Shown here in pieces: positions 1-11,604 of a DNA stretch of 64,000 bases (its first letter is position 1; each line of letters starts with the position of its first letter). The translations under genes and the position numbers were made by a program. The stretch is from Moringa oleifera. Taxonomy: Eukaryota > Streptophyta > Magnoliopsida > Brassicales > Moringaceae. The stretch lies in the NCBI GenBank assembly GCA_021397835.1, contig JAJFZO010000396.1, positions 3,224,001 through 3,288,000 on the forward strand, written 5' to 3'. The notes beneath the pieces are model-generated. The model made no database searches and was not told where the DNA came from. It worked only from the letters and a program-made list of their open reading frames with translations.

Positions 1-454
1 TCGGCTTGGGCATGGCAGGACACTCTCGCTGCCAAGGCCTCATCAATGTCCTTCGTTATGCAAAACTTATCCTTTACTATCGAAACTTTTCGTGCTTAAC
101 AACTTAAGTATGGCAGCACTTGATGGCTTGTATGATCGATGGACCCTTCGCTCATCGAAATACAGCTCATTTGGTGCTCTTACTACCGATTTGTGCATGA
201 AGGGTATGAGTGGTGATCTTGTCATGTTCTTAGCATAGTTTGCTTTGACAAATGGCTGCTTTGGTGCAAGGGTGCTTGATTGTCCCCTCGAATGTGAAAA
301 GTATTACAATGGGAGTTGCCTTGGCCTCTGCATATCTAAGCGAACACATTTGTCCCATATCTTATCGATTTTGAATGATGACCAAAATAGCTTTAGTCTT
401 AGTGTGCCTTGCAGCATGCTTTGGTCCTTGTTGCTGCGTTGTCTTAAAGGATGC
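1..454 (+). other. Decayed 5' external transcribed spacer of a 35S rDNA unit
   Basis: This stretch lies directly upstream of an 18S start and matches the spacer in front of the better preserved 18S at 12939 (compare 1-60 with 12290-12350, and 240-454 with 12715-12938). The first ~100 bases are the tail of the ~297-bp ETS repeat; the rest is the unique gene-proximal ETS. The 93-codon open frame at 245-526 is chance: it runs from ETS through the 18S start into the transposon and has no recognisable domain. Confidence 0.8.
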
Positions 455-497
455 TACGTGGATGATCTTACTAGTAGTCATATGCCTGTCCTAATGA
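455..497 (+). pseudogene. 18S rRNA pseudogene, 5' fragment only
   Basis: The first ~43 bases of an 18S gene are recognisable: the counterpart of TACCTGGTTGATCCTGCC, then the segment matching AGTCATATGCTTGTC. Several C to T type changes are present. The gene breaks off around 497, where sequence from a CACTA element begins; the remaining ~1760 bp are absent to the right of the insert. Confidence 0.8.
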
Positions 498-499
498 AC

Positions 500-905
500 A
501 TAGTTTTATTCTTTCAAAATGGATGATCTTTCAGTAAGAACTTACAATGATTATCAAACCAAGACTGCTTATGCCTTTTTAGAAGGGTAACTACATCGAA
601 ATCTTCTCTATAATAAGGACAAGCAAGCTTTCTTGATGTACTTTAGCCAAACAACATCGAGTAGGTAGGAAAGTCACTAATGGTCTACATTAGAGTAACT
701 TTCATGATGAAATTTTGTTTACAAGAGGTATCACTTGTGGGCACCCCAACCTCCCACAACATTTGTAACTCTACTAGCAAAGATTGTAAGTAGACATGTA
801 ATCTATCTTTTAGATTCATCGATCCAGGAATGATCACAGTTAAAAACCTATACTTCTCCTTTATGCACATTCAAGAGGGTAAGTTATAAAGTGTGACTAT
901 TACTG
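500..905 (-). pseudogene. TNP2-type CACTA transposase fragment
   Basis: Read on the minus strand, 685-870 encodes a stretch of TNP2 transposase around the segments VIIPGSMNLKDRLHVYLQSL and KQNFIMKVTLM. The same region at 27012-27480 is better preserved and continues into the MWTISDFPAY segment. Here the frame is broken downstream and the copy covers only ~100 residues of a protein usually over 700 residues long. It is a dead fragment inverted relative to the rest of this element. Confidence 0.75.
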
Positions 906-1829
906 GCCAAGGTTAATTATAATTGGAGATAAATAACTTCAATAGGTTTTTATAAGAATTATATTAATTTTATCAAATATGAGTTAGCTTGTTGTAGAAT
1001 AGGTAGATAATTTTTTTAATTAAATTGTACTTGATTTGAGAAAAATAATTTATTTAGTATTTTATGACTATTAAATTAGTTATCTGTTAATTAAAATTTT
1101 AAGTTGTTAATTTTATATGCTAATAAATTTAGTTTATATATGTTAGATTTGGTAGATAATATATTAAATGTAATTAAGACATATCCTTTAGATTTATCAT
1201 TTAAGAATTATTATTGAACATTTATTGTCACTCACGTGTTTACATGTGTACCAAAGCAAATTGTTCAGTAATAATTCTAGAATTGACCAAATCAGACAAT
1301 TTAGAAATGTGATATTTATGTGTGATACATGACATGTATAAATTATTATTCATTTTATTTGGTATAAAATTTTATGCAATATCTCCATTGTTCTTCAGGT
1401 TCGTACTAATAAATATGAGTATGTATATCAATTAAAAGCACCAACTCATATCTATACAAGTTATATACTTAAAGAACCATAAAGATGTGCTACCAAAATT
1501 TTCACAAAATGAAGTAAACAATGATTTATGATATTATGTTTCACATAAGTGTACAATTTTGAATGATGTAGGACCACTTATCTTTGAAATTTAGGTGGCA
1601 TGCATAAAACATTAAATAAGTTATAAATATTCTCTTTTGTGAAATGGGTGTTGGTTAATTTGATTATTCATTCTATAGTATTTTCATTGTATTTTACGGG
1701 GTTTTAGTTCAATTTTCAAAGAAGATTCTGCTGAATTTTTTATAGAACTTTAACTATCAAACTAACTTATATAGACATACTCAAATGAGAGGTTGAGGGA
1801 GACAAGGTGACTCAAAAGGAGAGGTGAGT

Positions 1830-2998
1830 ACTTCGAAGGGGGAGATCCGCATATTCAAGATGAGAAAGGCGATGCAGTTGTACCATCTCTACATGAAGTG
1901 TTTATTCCCATAGATGGGTTTACTAGTATTGTTTCGAGTTCGTCTAGTTTTACTGCTATTAGGATGTCCAACTCAGTGAGTTTAGAGAGTACAAGTAAAC
2001 ACATATTTTTATAGAGAATGACACATAAGTATTCATAATTAATGTTTTTCAACACTTTGTATCATTATCTTTATAAATTTTATCAATGTTAGTTATTATT
2101 TATTATTTTATTGAATAATTTGGCAGGATCGAGCCTTCATATAAATGTTCAGAGAAGATTTATCAGATCTTCTAAGAGAGAGCCAATCCATTTATGTACA
2201 TATGGAGGGCAGTTTCTTGAAAAATCAAATATTTTCATTTTAAAGAATTCAAGGCAAAAAATAAACCTTAATTTATGCCAAAGGTGTGAGACCATGTCTT
2301 GCAATTGACAAAGTGAGACGGGTGAACTTGGGTCAGGTCCTTCTTGACATAGTGCTAATTCATGTTCAGTACAGAACCATTATCGAAGCTTCATATGTAT
2401 GATAATTAAGCTTACATAAATATAAACGAAAGTAGTATTGTTATTTATTACATATGTTTTCTTTAGATGTAGGAGTTAGCTCGTGAGCCTACTACAACAG
2501 AACTTTTTAAATAGACCCACATTAAGAAGTGCAACCCCAATGAGTCCATAAATAAGCATGCCAAACAAATGAGTGCTTCGAGGAGTTGGTTGCTTCAACT
2601 TCTTAGTCAAAGGAGGGATCTTCTGGCATGCCTAAGGTAACTGCACTAGGTGGAGAGAACAAGGGTTGGGTGTGTAGGATTGGTAGTCAAGTTCGATCAT
2701 GGTATTTAGGTGATAATTCTAGTAGTGGACGCTCTATTGATGACATAACCATGCAGGATATGCGCTCTTAGATGAAGGCCATGGAAAAGCATATGAAGTT
2801 GGAGAGCAAAGCTGTGGAGGAGTAATTAGATGATGAGCTTAAGGTGAGAAAGCATGATCGCTTACGCAATAAGAGCGATATGTAAGAGTGCTTACAGAGG
2901 GAACTTCATTTGAATGAAGGCATCCATAGGATAGAGGCTCTTCTTTTGAGAAGCGCACCTCCAACACCACCAGATTCTTATATGTCATTTCTTTTATG
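1830..2998 (+). pseudogene. Remnant of the second CACTA protein gene (Transposase_24 / Ptta-En-Spm type)
   Basis: On the plus strand this is the counterpart of the minus-strand gene at 23227-25187. The best preserved part, ~2690-2998, reads through GRSIDDITMQDMRS, a charged helical segment rich in E, K and R, and a C-terminal LLLRSAPPTPPDSYMSFLL. Several in-frame stops (for example at ~2770 and ~2824) show it is dead. Upstream, ~1855-2055 retains the acidic, serine-rich segment that precedes the domain in the other copy, and ~2110-2330 matches the region around 24370-24080 read in reverse. Confidence 0.7.
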
Positions 2999-3321
2999 AA
3001 CAAAATATTTGATTTCATTTATGTAATATTTGTTTTATGAAGAATAAAAAAATATTATATATATATTTTTTAATATAATTTATGTCATTTTAAATTAATT
3101 ATTTGTTTTTTAAATCAATAAAATTTTTTGCAATTAACTATAATTAGTCATTAAATAAAATCTTAGCGATTGATTCTAACTAGTCGCTAATTAAAATCTT
3201 TTAGCGATCGATTATATTCAGCGACAACCATTTTTGCTACTGACAAAATCTATCGCTAATTTGTCACTAAAAACTTTAGTGACAAATTTTTTTACTTCAG
3301 CAGATGAAACCATCACTAAAG

Positions 3322-3324
<3 letters not shown>

Positions 3325-3387
<63 letters not shown>
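3325..3387. repeat. (TA)31 microsatellite at the CACTA terminus
   Basis: There are 63 bases of uninterrupted TA dinucleotide between the last subterminal repeat of the transposon derivative and the first IGS bases. In the intact element the matching ~20-bp terminus reads ATAATATTTTTACAGTG in this orientation, so the tract probably grew from that AT-rich end. It is responsible for the long Tyr-Ile alternating frames on both strands, which are not genes. Confidence 0.97.
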
Positions 3388-3389
<2 letters not shown>

Positions 3390-4130
3390 TGTATTCCTTC
3401 ATTTAAGACTCTTTGCGGGAAGGGGAAGGGGAAAGAGCTCACGTGCTTGGTTTAAGGGCCATTTGTACTCTCTTTTTCCCATCCACATGGGCAGGCACTA
3501 AGCATGGAAACACAACACACATGGCATGGGCATAAGGCCCAGCATGTTGCAGCATAAAGCGCACAAGCCAAGCCAAGAGTGCCACACACGAGTAAGCCTC
3601 TTATTGTTACCTTCCTTAATCGTGTGCCTAGCAAGCATTCTATAAGCATCGTATCGCCTGGTCCAAGGGCACAAGACGTAAGTAATAGTTGCCTTTAATA
3701 GGCATAACATGGGTGCAAGGCCTAGTGTGCTACGACACAAGGTGCGCTAGCCAAGCGATCAGCACTCCATGAGAGCTAGCCCCTCCTCGTTACGTTCCTC
3801 AATTGTGTCCCCAGTGAGTGTGCCACAAGTACCGCATTGCTTAGTCCAAGGGCAGGAGGGGTAAGCGACAGCTACCCCTAGTAAGCATGGTAGGGGCACA
3901 AGGCCCAACGTGATGTGGCACAAGGTGCACCAACCTAGCCAAGAGCGCCTCATGCTAACCAGCCCCTCGTCGTTATCTGCGTTGATCGTGTACCCATTGA
4001 ACATGCCATGAGCATTGTGTTGTCTGGTTCAAAGGCATGGAAGGTAAGCCACGGTTACCTCCAGTAGGCATGGCATTAGCACAAGGCCCAGCGTACTATA
4101 ACACAATCGCGCCAGCCAAGTGAAGAGTGC

Positions 4131-4590
4131 CATTGTACCACGCGTCACATGTGCTATAGGTGTTGATTACATAGGCTAGCTAGGCTAGACCTTGGCCTTA
4201 AGCTGTGTTGGACTCTCAAGGCAGCCATGGATGGACAAGGTAGTAAACATGCACCCTAGGCCATCTAAAGGCAATACTACACCAACATGCTAGCCATAAT
4301 GCCCAATGATGATGTTTTTGTTAATTAATGATCTTTTGATTGTTGAATTACTCCTCAAATGACTCAAATAAATCATGCAATCCATTAGGAGTCTATCTCT
4401 TAAATTTGGGAGCATTCTTATACATGAGCTATTTTCATAATTTTTTTAATTTATGGTTGTATAAAATTCATCAAAAAAATTAGATGCTCAAAAAATTCTT
4501 AAATTCTTTGGGTTACTAGCACTAATTATTCTCTATAATTATGCAAAATTTTAGCTCAAAACACCTTGTAAATAATTTTGTAGAACTATT
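4131..4590 (+). promoter_or_regulatory. AT-rich IGS module, copy 1 (3' truncated)
   Basis: It opens with the GTTGGACTCTCAAGGCAGCC block, then the AT-rich core (AATGACTCAAATAAATCATG, ~4370). It is cut at ~4590, before the G-rich box, and joins the next copy. Confidence 0.65.
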
Positions 4591-5080
4591 ATGACTGCTC
4601 AAGTTGTGCTAGACTTTCATGACAGCCATGAGTAGATAAAGGTCCATTAGGCAGGGCAGCATGTAAGCACTTTGGGCCATTTAGAGGCAATATTGCACCA
4701 ATGTGCTGGCCACAATGCCCAGTTGTGAACATTTTATGAATTGACGCTCACGTGCTATTTTTCATTTTTTTTAATTTTCAATTGTGCAAAATTCATAAAA
4801 AGAATTTGATGCTCAGAAAATTCTAAAATTTTTTATTTTGTAGATTTGATTATTCTCTACATATGGGCAAAAGTTTTTCTCTGAACTTCTTGTAAATAAT
4901 TTTTTAAACCCATTATGATGACTTAGATATATTGATGTTTCCTTTTTTTTTTGGGTTAATTTTCATTTAAGACTATTTAAGGGGGGAGGAGCTCACCTAC
5001 TTTTATGGGCGTTCATGGGCCATGCATGCTCCACCCTTGCCCACCCACATGGGTAGGTGTTGGGTATGGGAAACCTAGCA
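4591..5080 (+). promoter_or_regulatory. AT-rich IGS module, copy 2 (candidate Pol I spacer promoter)
   Basis: This copy has an internal deletion of the AATGACTCAAATAAATCATG part but keeps the 3' end with ATTTAAGGGGGGAGGAGCTC (~4974-4993), followed by the GGGCCATGCATGCTCC block. Calling it a promoter is an inference from position (see the findings). Confidence 0.5.
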
Positions 5081-5339
5081 CACATAGCATGGGTGCAAGG
5101 CCTAATGTCCTACAACACAAGGCAAACTAGCCAAGCCAAAAGAGCCATACTTGTGCGAGCCCTTCATTTCTATGTCTTTGTGCACAATGAGCGTGCCATG
5201 AGCATTATGTCTCCTAGTTTAAGGGCATAAGAGGTTAGCCATGACTACCCCTAATAGGAATGGCATAGATGTAAGGCCTAGCAAGCTGTAGCACAAGGTG
5301 CGCCTACCGAGCCAATTGTACCCCACCAAGCAAGCTACT

Positions 5340-5730
5340 AGCACGTTGTGAGCTATCGCACATGTTATTGGTGTTAATTATATGGGCCTGTTTTCCTATA
5401 ACATGGCCCCAAGCTTTACCAGACTCTTAAGGTAGCCATGGGTGGCCCCAAGCTTTAGCAGACTCTCAAGGCAGCCATGGGTGGCTGCAGGTGCATCGAA
5501 CAAGGCAGCATGCATGCACCCTGGTCCATGTAGAGCTAACACTACGCTAATATACTGGCTGCAATACCCAGTTGCAAATTTCTTATGAATTATTTGTCAT
5601 TTCATTATTGAATTACTTTATAATTAATCAAATAAATTATACAATTCATTGGGAGTCTACCCTTTCAATTTGGGGGTATTTTGACTCACGGGCTATTTTT
5701 CATAATTTTTTGAATTTTTGGCTATATAAG
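5340..5730 (+). promoter_or_regulatory. AT-rich IGS module, copy 3 (3' truncated)
   Basis: The left block carries a short local duplication of CCCCAAGCTTTACCAGACTC / CCCCAAGCTTTAGCAGACTC (~5410 and ~5447). The AT-rich core ends at ~5727 and runs straight into a ~180-bp subrepeat, so the G-rich box is missing. Confidence 0.6.
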
Positions 5731-5959
5731 GCACGCCAACAAAGCCAAGAGAGCCCTTCACGAGCGTCCCCTCATTATTACGTCCCTCGATCGTGTGCCC
5801 AATGAGCATGTCATCAGTGTTGCATTACCTAGTCCAATTTGTTGGCAGGCTGGCCATGGCTAACCTAAGTAGGTACATCATGAGAAGAAGGCCAATATGT
5901 TATAGCGCAAAGCGTGCCAACCAAGCCAAGAGGGCCTACGCAATAAAGGCACAAACACA

Positions 5960-6590
5960 CTGTGAGGCATCACATGTGCTATGGGTCTTAATTACATGTG
6001 CTAGCAACGCCAAAGCATGGCCCCAACCTATGTTGGACTCTTAGGGAAGCCATGGCCAGTTGCAGGTGCACTCGACAGGGCAACTTGCATGCACCCTAGG
6101 CCACTTAAAGGAAATGATGCTAGAATGTGATGGCCACAATGCCTAGTTGTATACTTTTTATGAATTGATGATCTTTTGATTGCTGAATTGCTCATAAAAT
6201 GACTCAAATAAATCGTATAATTCATTATGAGTGTGCCCCTCATTTTTGGAAGCATTTCGGTGTAAGAACTATTTTCCATGATTTTTTGAATTTTTAGGTG
6301 TATAAAAGTCAAAAAAATATTAAATGCTTAGACAATTCTAAAATTTTTTATGTTGGTAGATTTGATTATTCTCTATATCTGCACAAAATTTCAACTCAAA
6401 ACTCTCTGTAAATATTTTTTCATACCTGTTATGATGGCTTAAAAATATTGATATTTCGTTCTTTGGAAGTGAACTTTCATTTAAGAATCCTTGAGGGGGA
6501 GGCGATCACCAACTTGATGGGCACTAATGGGCCATGTGTGCTCCCCCTTATCCACCCATATTGCTGTGGGAGACCAAGTGAATGTATCAT
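5960..6590 (+). promoter_or_regulatory. AT-rich IGS module, copy 4 (candidate Pol I spacer promoter)
   Basis: A full-length module: left GC-richer block, AT-rich core with ACTCAAATAAATCGTATAAT, then TTGAGGGGGAGGCGATCACC at ~6490. Confidence 0.55.
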
Positions 6591-6849
6591 GGGCACAAGG
6601 CTTAGCTTGCTGCGATACAAGGCACGCTAGCCAAGCCAAAAGTGCCCCACTCGAGCTAGCCCGTCCTCGTTACCTCCCTTCATCATGTGCCTAACGACTA
6701 TGCCATAAGCGCCGCACCACCATGTCTAAGGGCATAAGAGGCTAGCCATGGTTGTCTTTAGTAGGCACGACATGGGGGCAAGGCCCACCGTGCTATAGCA
6801 TAAGGCGCACTAGACAAGCCAAGAGCGCCCTACACAAGCAAGCCGCAAA

Positions 6850-7470
6850 CACGTTATGAGGAGTCGCACATGTTGTATATTTTGATTATATGGGATTGCT
6901 AGGCTAGATCGTGGTCCCTAACTGTGCTGGACTTTTAAGGCAGAAATTGTGGGTTGCAGATGCATGAGATAGGGCAACGTGCATGCACCTTAGGCCATTT
7001 AAAGGTAACACTGCACCAACATGTTGGCTATAATGCCTAATTACAGATATTTTATGAATTAACAGTATTTTGATTATTGAATTAGTCTAGAAATAACCCA
7101 ACAAAAATCATGCAATTCATTAGGTGTTTGCCCTTGAGATTTGGGAACATTCCGACTCATGAGCTATTTTTCAATTTTTTTAACTTTTAGTTGTATAAAA
7201 TTCATTAAAAAAATTAAATGCATAGAAAATTTTGAAATTTTTTGTATTAGTGAATCTAATTATTCTTTGCATCTATGTAAAACTTCATCTTAAAAATCTT
7301 TATATTATGCCCATTATGATGGCTCAAACATATTAATGTTTGTTCCTACCAGAAACAAATTTTTATTTAAAACCCTTTAGGACGGAGGAGCTCACTTGCT
7401 TAGTGGGCATTCATGAGCCATGATGCTCCCCCCTAACGCATCCATATTGGTAGGCACTAGGCATGTTAAA
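6850..7470 (+). promoter_or_regulatory. AT-rich IGS module, copy 5 (candidate Pol I spacer promoter)
   Basis: A full-length module with the box CCCTTTAGGACGGAGGAGCT at ~7373, followed by CACTTGCTTAGTGGGC. Confidence 0.55.
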
Positions 7471-8261
7471 TCAAGTGCACATGGCATTGGCGCAAGGCCC
7501 ATCATGCTGAGGCATAAGGCGCGCCAACCAAGTCAAGAGAACCCTATGCGAGCGAGCCCTTCATTACTACATCCCTCGAATTGGGTGCCCAACAAGCATG
7601 CCATGAGTGTCGCATCACCTAGTCCAAGGATACGAGAGGTTGGCCATGGCTGCCCTTAGTAAGCATTGCATGAGCACAAGGCACACCAGCCAAGTCAAGA
7701 GAGCCCTACGTAAGATAGCCCTTCGTCGCTATATGCTTTGATCGTGTGCCTAACGAGCATTCCATGAGCGTCTTATTGCTTGGGCTAAAGATATGAATGG
7801 CAACCCATGGCTACCCCTAGAAGGCATGGAATAGGCACAAGGACTAACATGCCATGACACAGGGTGCACTAGCTAAGCCAAGTGTGCCTTGCTTGAGCTA
7901 GCCCCTCGTCTCTTCATCCTTCGATCTTGTGCCCACTGAGTATGCCATGATCATTGCATCATCCTGTGAAAAGGTGTGAAAGGGAAGCTACTACTACCCC
8001 TAGTAGGCACGACATGGACATAATTTCTAGTAGGTGGGCCAAACAAGGCCAAGAGCACCCACGTTAGATAGCCCCTTATCTTTACATCCTTTTATCATGT
8101 ATTTATCGAGCGTGCCATGACTGTCGTATCGCCTAGTCAAATGGCACGGGAGGCCAACCATGGCTGCCCCAAGCAGACATGGCATGGGTGCATGGTCCAG
8201 CATGCTATAGCATAAGGTGTGCTAGCCAAGCCAAGAACACCCATCGCAAGCTAGCTGCAAG

Positions 8262-8470
8262 CACGTTATGATGGCTTGGTAGATTTGATTATTCTCTACA
8301 TCTGCATAAAGTTTTAGCTCAAAAATCCTTGTAAATAATTTTTTGGACCCATTATGATGGCTTAGACATACTGATGAATTTTCATTTAAGACTTTGGGGA
8401 TGGGGGCACGCTCACCTGCGTGGTAGGCGCTCATGGACCATGTGTACTCCCCTTCTACCATGTACTGATG
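8262..8470 (+). promoter_or_regulatory. AT-rich IGS module, copy 6, directly upstream of an ETS-repeat fragment
   Basis: Only the right part survives (from the TAGATTTGATTATTCTCTAC segment), with GACTTTGGGGATGGGGGCAC at ~8392. At ~8470 it passes into sequence of the ~297-bp ETS repeat. This is the same order as in front of real 5'ETS regions. Confidence 0.6.
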
Positions 8471-8690
8471 CTAGACATGGAGAACTCCTACTTCTTAGCC
8501 CTCATTGATGTCCTTTGCTATTAAAGCTTCATAGTTTAGGCAACAACTTTAATGATAATGCATGCTATACTTGCTGGGGGAATTTTCAGCATGTGAAGTG
8601 CGTTGCTATAGGCCCATGAGGCAATGAAAGTGGGCGTGATCCCAATGCTTGGACTCCTTGCATAGTGAGCCATATGCTTAGATTAGGCCA
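8471..8690 (+). repeat. Isolated partial copy of the ~297-bp ETS repeat inside the spacer
   Basis: It carries the ETS landmarks CTCATTGATGTCCTTTGCTA, GATAATGCATGCTATAC and TATAGGCCC in the right order, and then runs into another AT-rich module instead of 18S. Confidence 0.75.
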
Positions 8691-9130
8691 TACAAACTTT
8701 TTATGAATTGATGGTATTTTAATTGTTGAATTTCTCCGCCAGTGGCTTAAATAAATTATGCAATTCTTACAAGCCTAGCCCTTAATTTTGGTAGCATTCC
8801 AACTCACCAGCTATTTTTCATATTTTTTAAATTTTTTATTGTATAAAATTCATCAAAAAATTAGACACTAAAATTTTTTTGAAATTTTTCATATTGGCAG
8901 CTTTGAGTATTCTTTACATTAGTACAAAATTTTAGCAAAAAAATCTTTGCAAATAATTTTTTAGATCCATTATGATAACTCAAACATATAGATGTTTCCT
9001 TCTACTAGAAATGAATTTTTGATTAAGACATTTTAGGGGGGAGGAACTCGTCTATTTTGTGGGCACTCAAGGGCCAAGTGTGCTTCCCCTTATCCACCCA
9101 CATAGGCAGGCACTAGGTGTGGGCACACGT
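8691..9130 (+). promoter_or_regulatory. AT-rich IGS module, copy 7 (candidate Pol I spacer promoter)
   Basis: The left GC-richer block is missing. The AT-rich core and the box ACATTTTAGGGGGGAGGAAC (~9028) are present. Confidence 0.55.
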
Positions 9131-9289
9131 GGAATGGGCACAAGGCTCAATGCGTTACGACAGAAGGCAGGCCAACCAAGCCACAGCTAACCCAAACAAG
9201 CATGGCATAGGCACATAGGCCAATGTGCTGTAGCACAGGGCGCACCAAGCAAGTTGAGAGCATCCTACGCAAGCAAGCTGCAAGCATGT

Positions 9290-9755
9290 AGTGAGGCATT
9301 GCACATGCTGTGGTTGTTCATTACGTTGGCTAATTAGGCTAAAGCATGGCCTTAAGCTATGCTAGAGTCTTCGATCAACCATGGGTGGCTGCAGGGTCAC
9401 TGAACAGGGTAGCATGCATGCACCCTAGGCCATTTAGAGGCAATGCTGCACTAACGTACTTACTACAATGCCCAGTTGTAAAGTTTTTGTGAATTGATGG
9501 TCTTTTGATTGTTGAGTTATTATACAAATGTCTCAAATAAATAATGCAATTCATTAGGAGTAGAAGATTCCAATTCACGAGCTATTTTTCATGATTTTTT
9601 TGATTTTTGTCTCTATAAAATTCATAAAAAATTTAGACGCTCAAAAAATTCTCAAATATTTTATGTTGATAGATCTGCTTGTTCTCCACATATGTACAAA
9701 ATTTAAGGTCAAAGTTCCTTGTAAATAATTTTCTACACATATTATGATGGCTTAA
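9290..9755 (+). promoter_or_regulatory. AT-rich IGS module, copy 8 (3' truncated)
   Basis: The left block and AT-rich core are present. The module is cut near 9750 (TATGATGGCTTAATC) and resumes in the GGGAGGCACAAGGCATGGGA region, so most of the G-rich box is lost. Confidence 0.55.
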
Positions 9756-11420
9756 TCAAGGGAGGCACAAGGCATGGGAAAACTAGCGCACATGGCATGG
9801 GCACAAGGCCTACGGTGCTACGGCACAAGGCACGATACCTAAGCAAAGGCAAGCTAACCCCTCGTCACCATGACCATAAATCGTGTTGCTAGCTAGCATG
9901 TCTCGAGCATTGCATTGCTTGGTCTAAGTGAACAACTAGTAAGCCACAACTGCCCTTAGTAGGCATGGTATGGGCGTAAGGCCCAATGTGCTGTGGCACA
10001 AAGCACGCAAGCCAAGCTTAGAATGCCCCATGTAAGCCTATTGCTTATCGTCATGCTGCGAGCATTGTGTCACCCTATCCAAGGGCATGGGAGGCAAGCC
10101 AAGCCTACCCCTAGTAGGTGAGGCATGGGTGCAAGTTCCTTTGTGCAATCGCAAAAAGGGCGCTAATTAAGTCGAGAGTACCTTACGCTAGCCAACCGTT
10201 TGTCAATAAATCCCTTGATTGTGTGCCTAGTAAGCATGCCATAAGCATCACATTGCCTGATCCAAGGGCATGAAAGGCAAGCCATGAGGTCCCCCAGTTG
10301 GCATGGCATGGGTGCAATGCCCAGCATGCCATGGCATATGTCGCGTTAACCAAGGGCAAAGTACCCCACGTAAGTAAGGCCCTCGTCGCAATGTCCATTG
10401 ATTGTTTGCTTAACGAGTGTGCCACAAGTTCGCATCACTTGGTCAAAGGGAATGGTAGGCAAGCAATGATCTTCCTCAGTAGGCTCAGCATGGGGGCAAA
10501 GTTGAGCGTGCTACTGCATAAAGCACATTAGCGAAGCCAAGAACACCCCACGAGATCTAACCCTTTGATTGTATGCCTATTGAGCATGCCATGAGAGTCA
10601 TGTTTCCTAGTCAAGGGCACAAAAGGTAAGCCATGGCTACCTCTAGTAGGCGTGGCATGGGTGCAAGGCCAAGCGTGCTGCTGCACAAGGTATGCTAGCC
10701 AAGCCATGATTGCCTCACACGAATCGACCCCTTATCATTGCATCTCTTGATTGTTTGACCAGCGAGCATGCCACGAGCACTGCGTTACCTTATCAAGCAA
10801 GCCATTCGCTACGCTTTATTGGCAAGGCATGGGCAAAATGCCCAGCATGCTATTACACGAAGCACGCCAACCAAGCGATGTCCATCTATCGTGTACCCAG
10901 CTAGCATGCGATGAACACGGTGTCACTTACTCTACAGGCACAGGAGGCAAGCCATGGCAACCCTTAGTGGGCATCGCATGGGCACAAAGGCAACATGCCA
11001 CTGTACAGGGCACACCAACCAAGCCAAGTGTACCCTGTATAAGCTAGTCCCTAGTAGTTACATCCCTTGATCGTGTCTCTAATGAGCATGCCACAAGCAC
11101 CATATCACCATGTCTAAGGGCTTGAAAGGCAAGTTACGATTACTCCCAACTAGCAACGCATCAGTACAAGGCCCAAAGTGCTATGAAATTAGGTGCACCA
11201 CCCAAGCCAAGAGCACCCCACGTTAGGTAGCCTGTCATCGATATATTCCTTGATTTTGTGTTTAATGAGCATTCCACGAGTGCCATATCATCAAGTCTAA
11301 AGGCCCTAGAGGCTAATAATGGCTACCACTAGTAGGCATGGCATAAGTGCATGGCCTAGCATGCTACAGCACAAGACAGGCTAGCCAAGCCAAGAGCACC
11401 CTATACGAGATAGCCATAAG
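9755..11420 (+). repeat. Tandem array of ~180-bp IGS subrepeats (about nine copies)
   Basis: Each unit can be recognised by a series of landmarks: AAGCCAAGAGCGCCCCACG, then CTACGTCCCTCGATCGTGTG, GCATGCCACGAGCA, CCAAGGGCATGGGAGGCAAG, and GGCATGGCATGGGCGCAAGG in variously decayed form. Spacing between the CGATCGTGTG landmarks is about 165-185 bp. Divergence between neighbours is high and dominated by transitions. The same unit builds the arrays in every other spacer of the window. Confidence 0.85.
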
Positions 11421-11604
11421 GACGCTATAAGGCGTCGTACGTGTTATGGGTGTTGATTACAAGGGCTAGTTCTACTAAACCATGGCTTTAAGCTATATTA
11501 AACTCTCAGGGTAGCCATGGGTGGTTGTAAGTGCACTAGATTGTGTAGCATGGATGCATCCTAGGCCATCTAGAGGCAACCTCATAGCCAATGATGTATG
11601 GCCG
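11420..11604 (+). promoter_or_regulatory. AT-rich IGS module, copy 9 (left block only), in front of the 5'ETS
   Basis: Only the GC-richer left block (GGCGTCGTACGTGTTATGGG to CTAGGCCATCTAGAGGCAAC) remains. The AT-rich core and the G-rich box expected before the ETS are deleted, so this unit probably lost its gene promoter. Confidence 0.5.

Larger units (their letters stand above)
498..3393. mobile_element. Rearranged, internally deleted CACTA (En/Spm-like) element
   Basis: This block is a patchwork of the CACTA element found at 22534-30768. Bases ~498-905 match ~27100-27490 in the same orientation. From ~906 the sequence matches the reverse complement of ~29400-28690, then jumps to the reverse complement of ~24930-22640, so most of the TNP2 transposase core is missing. 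The right end runs through subterminal repeats (3180-3320) into a (TA)31 tract, followed at 3388 by CTTGTA, which resembles the inner part of a CACTA terminus. The left flank is 18S and the right flank is IGS, so this is not a simple insertion. It is inferred to be a non-autonomous derivative plus recombination between rDNA units. Confidence 0.8.
3394..11604 (+). other. 35S rDNA intergenic spacer A
   Basis: This is a spacer of ~8.2 kb with no rRNA gene inside it, made of ~180-bp subrepeats (3480-4130, 5080-5340, 5720-5960, 6580-6850, 7470-8260, 9130-9290, 9755-11420) alternating with AT-rich modules listed separately. A 0.75-copy piece of the ETS repeat sits at 8470-8690, directly behind a promoter-like module. 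The spacer joins the 5'ETS of the 18S at 12939. All open frames here are short by-products of the repeats. Confidence 0.85.

Noticed and set aside
3218..3501. Open frames with long Tyr-Ile alternation on both strands
   Set aside because: They are produced by the (TA)31 tract, which is open in several frames. No gene context exists.
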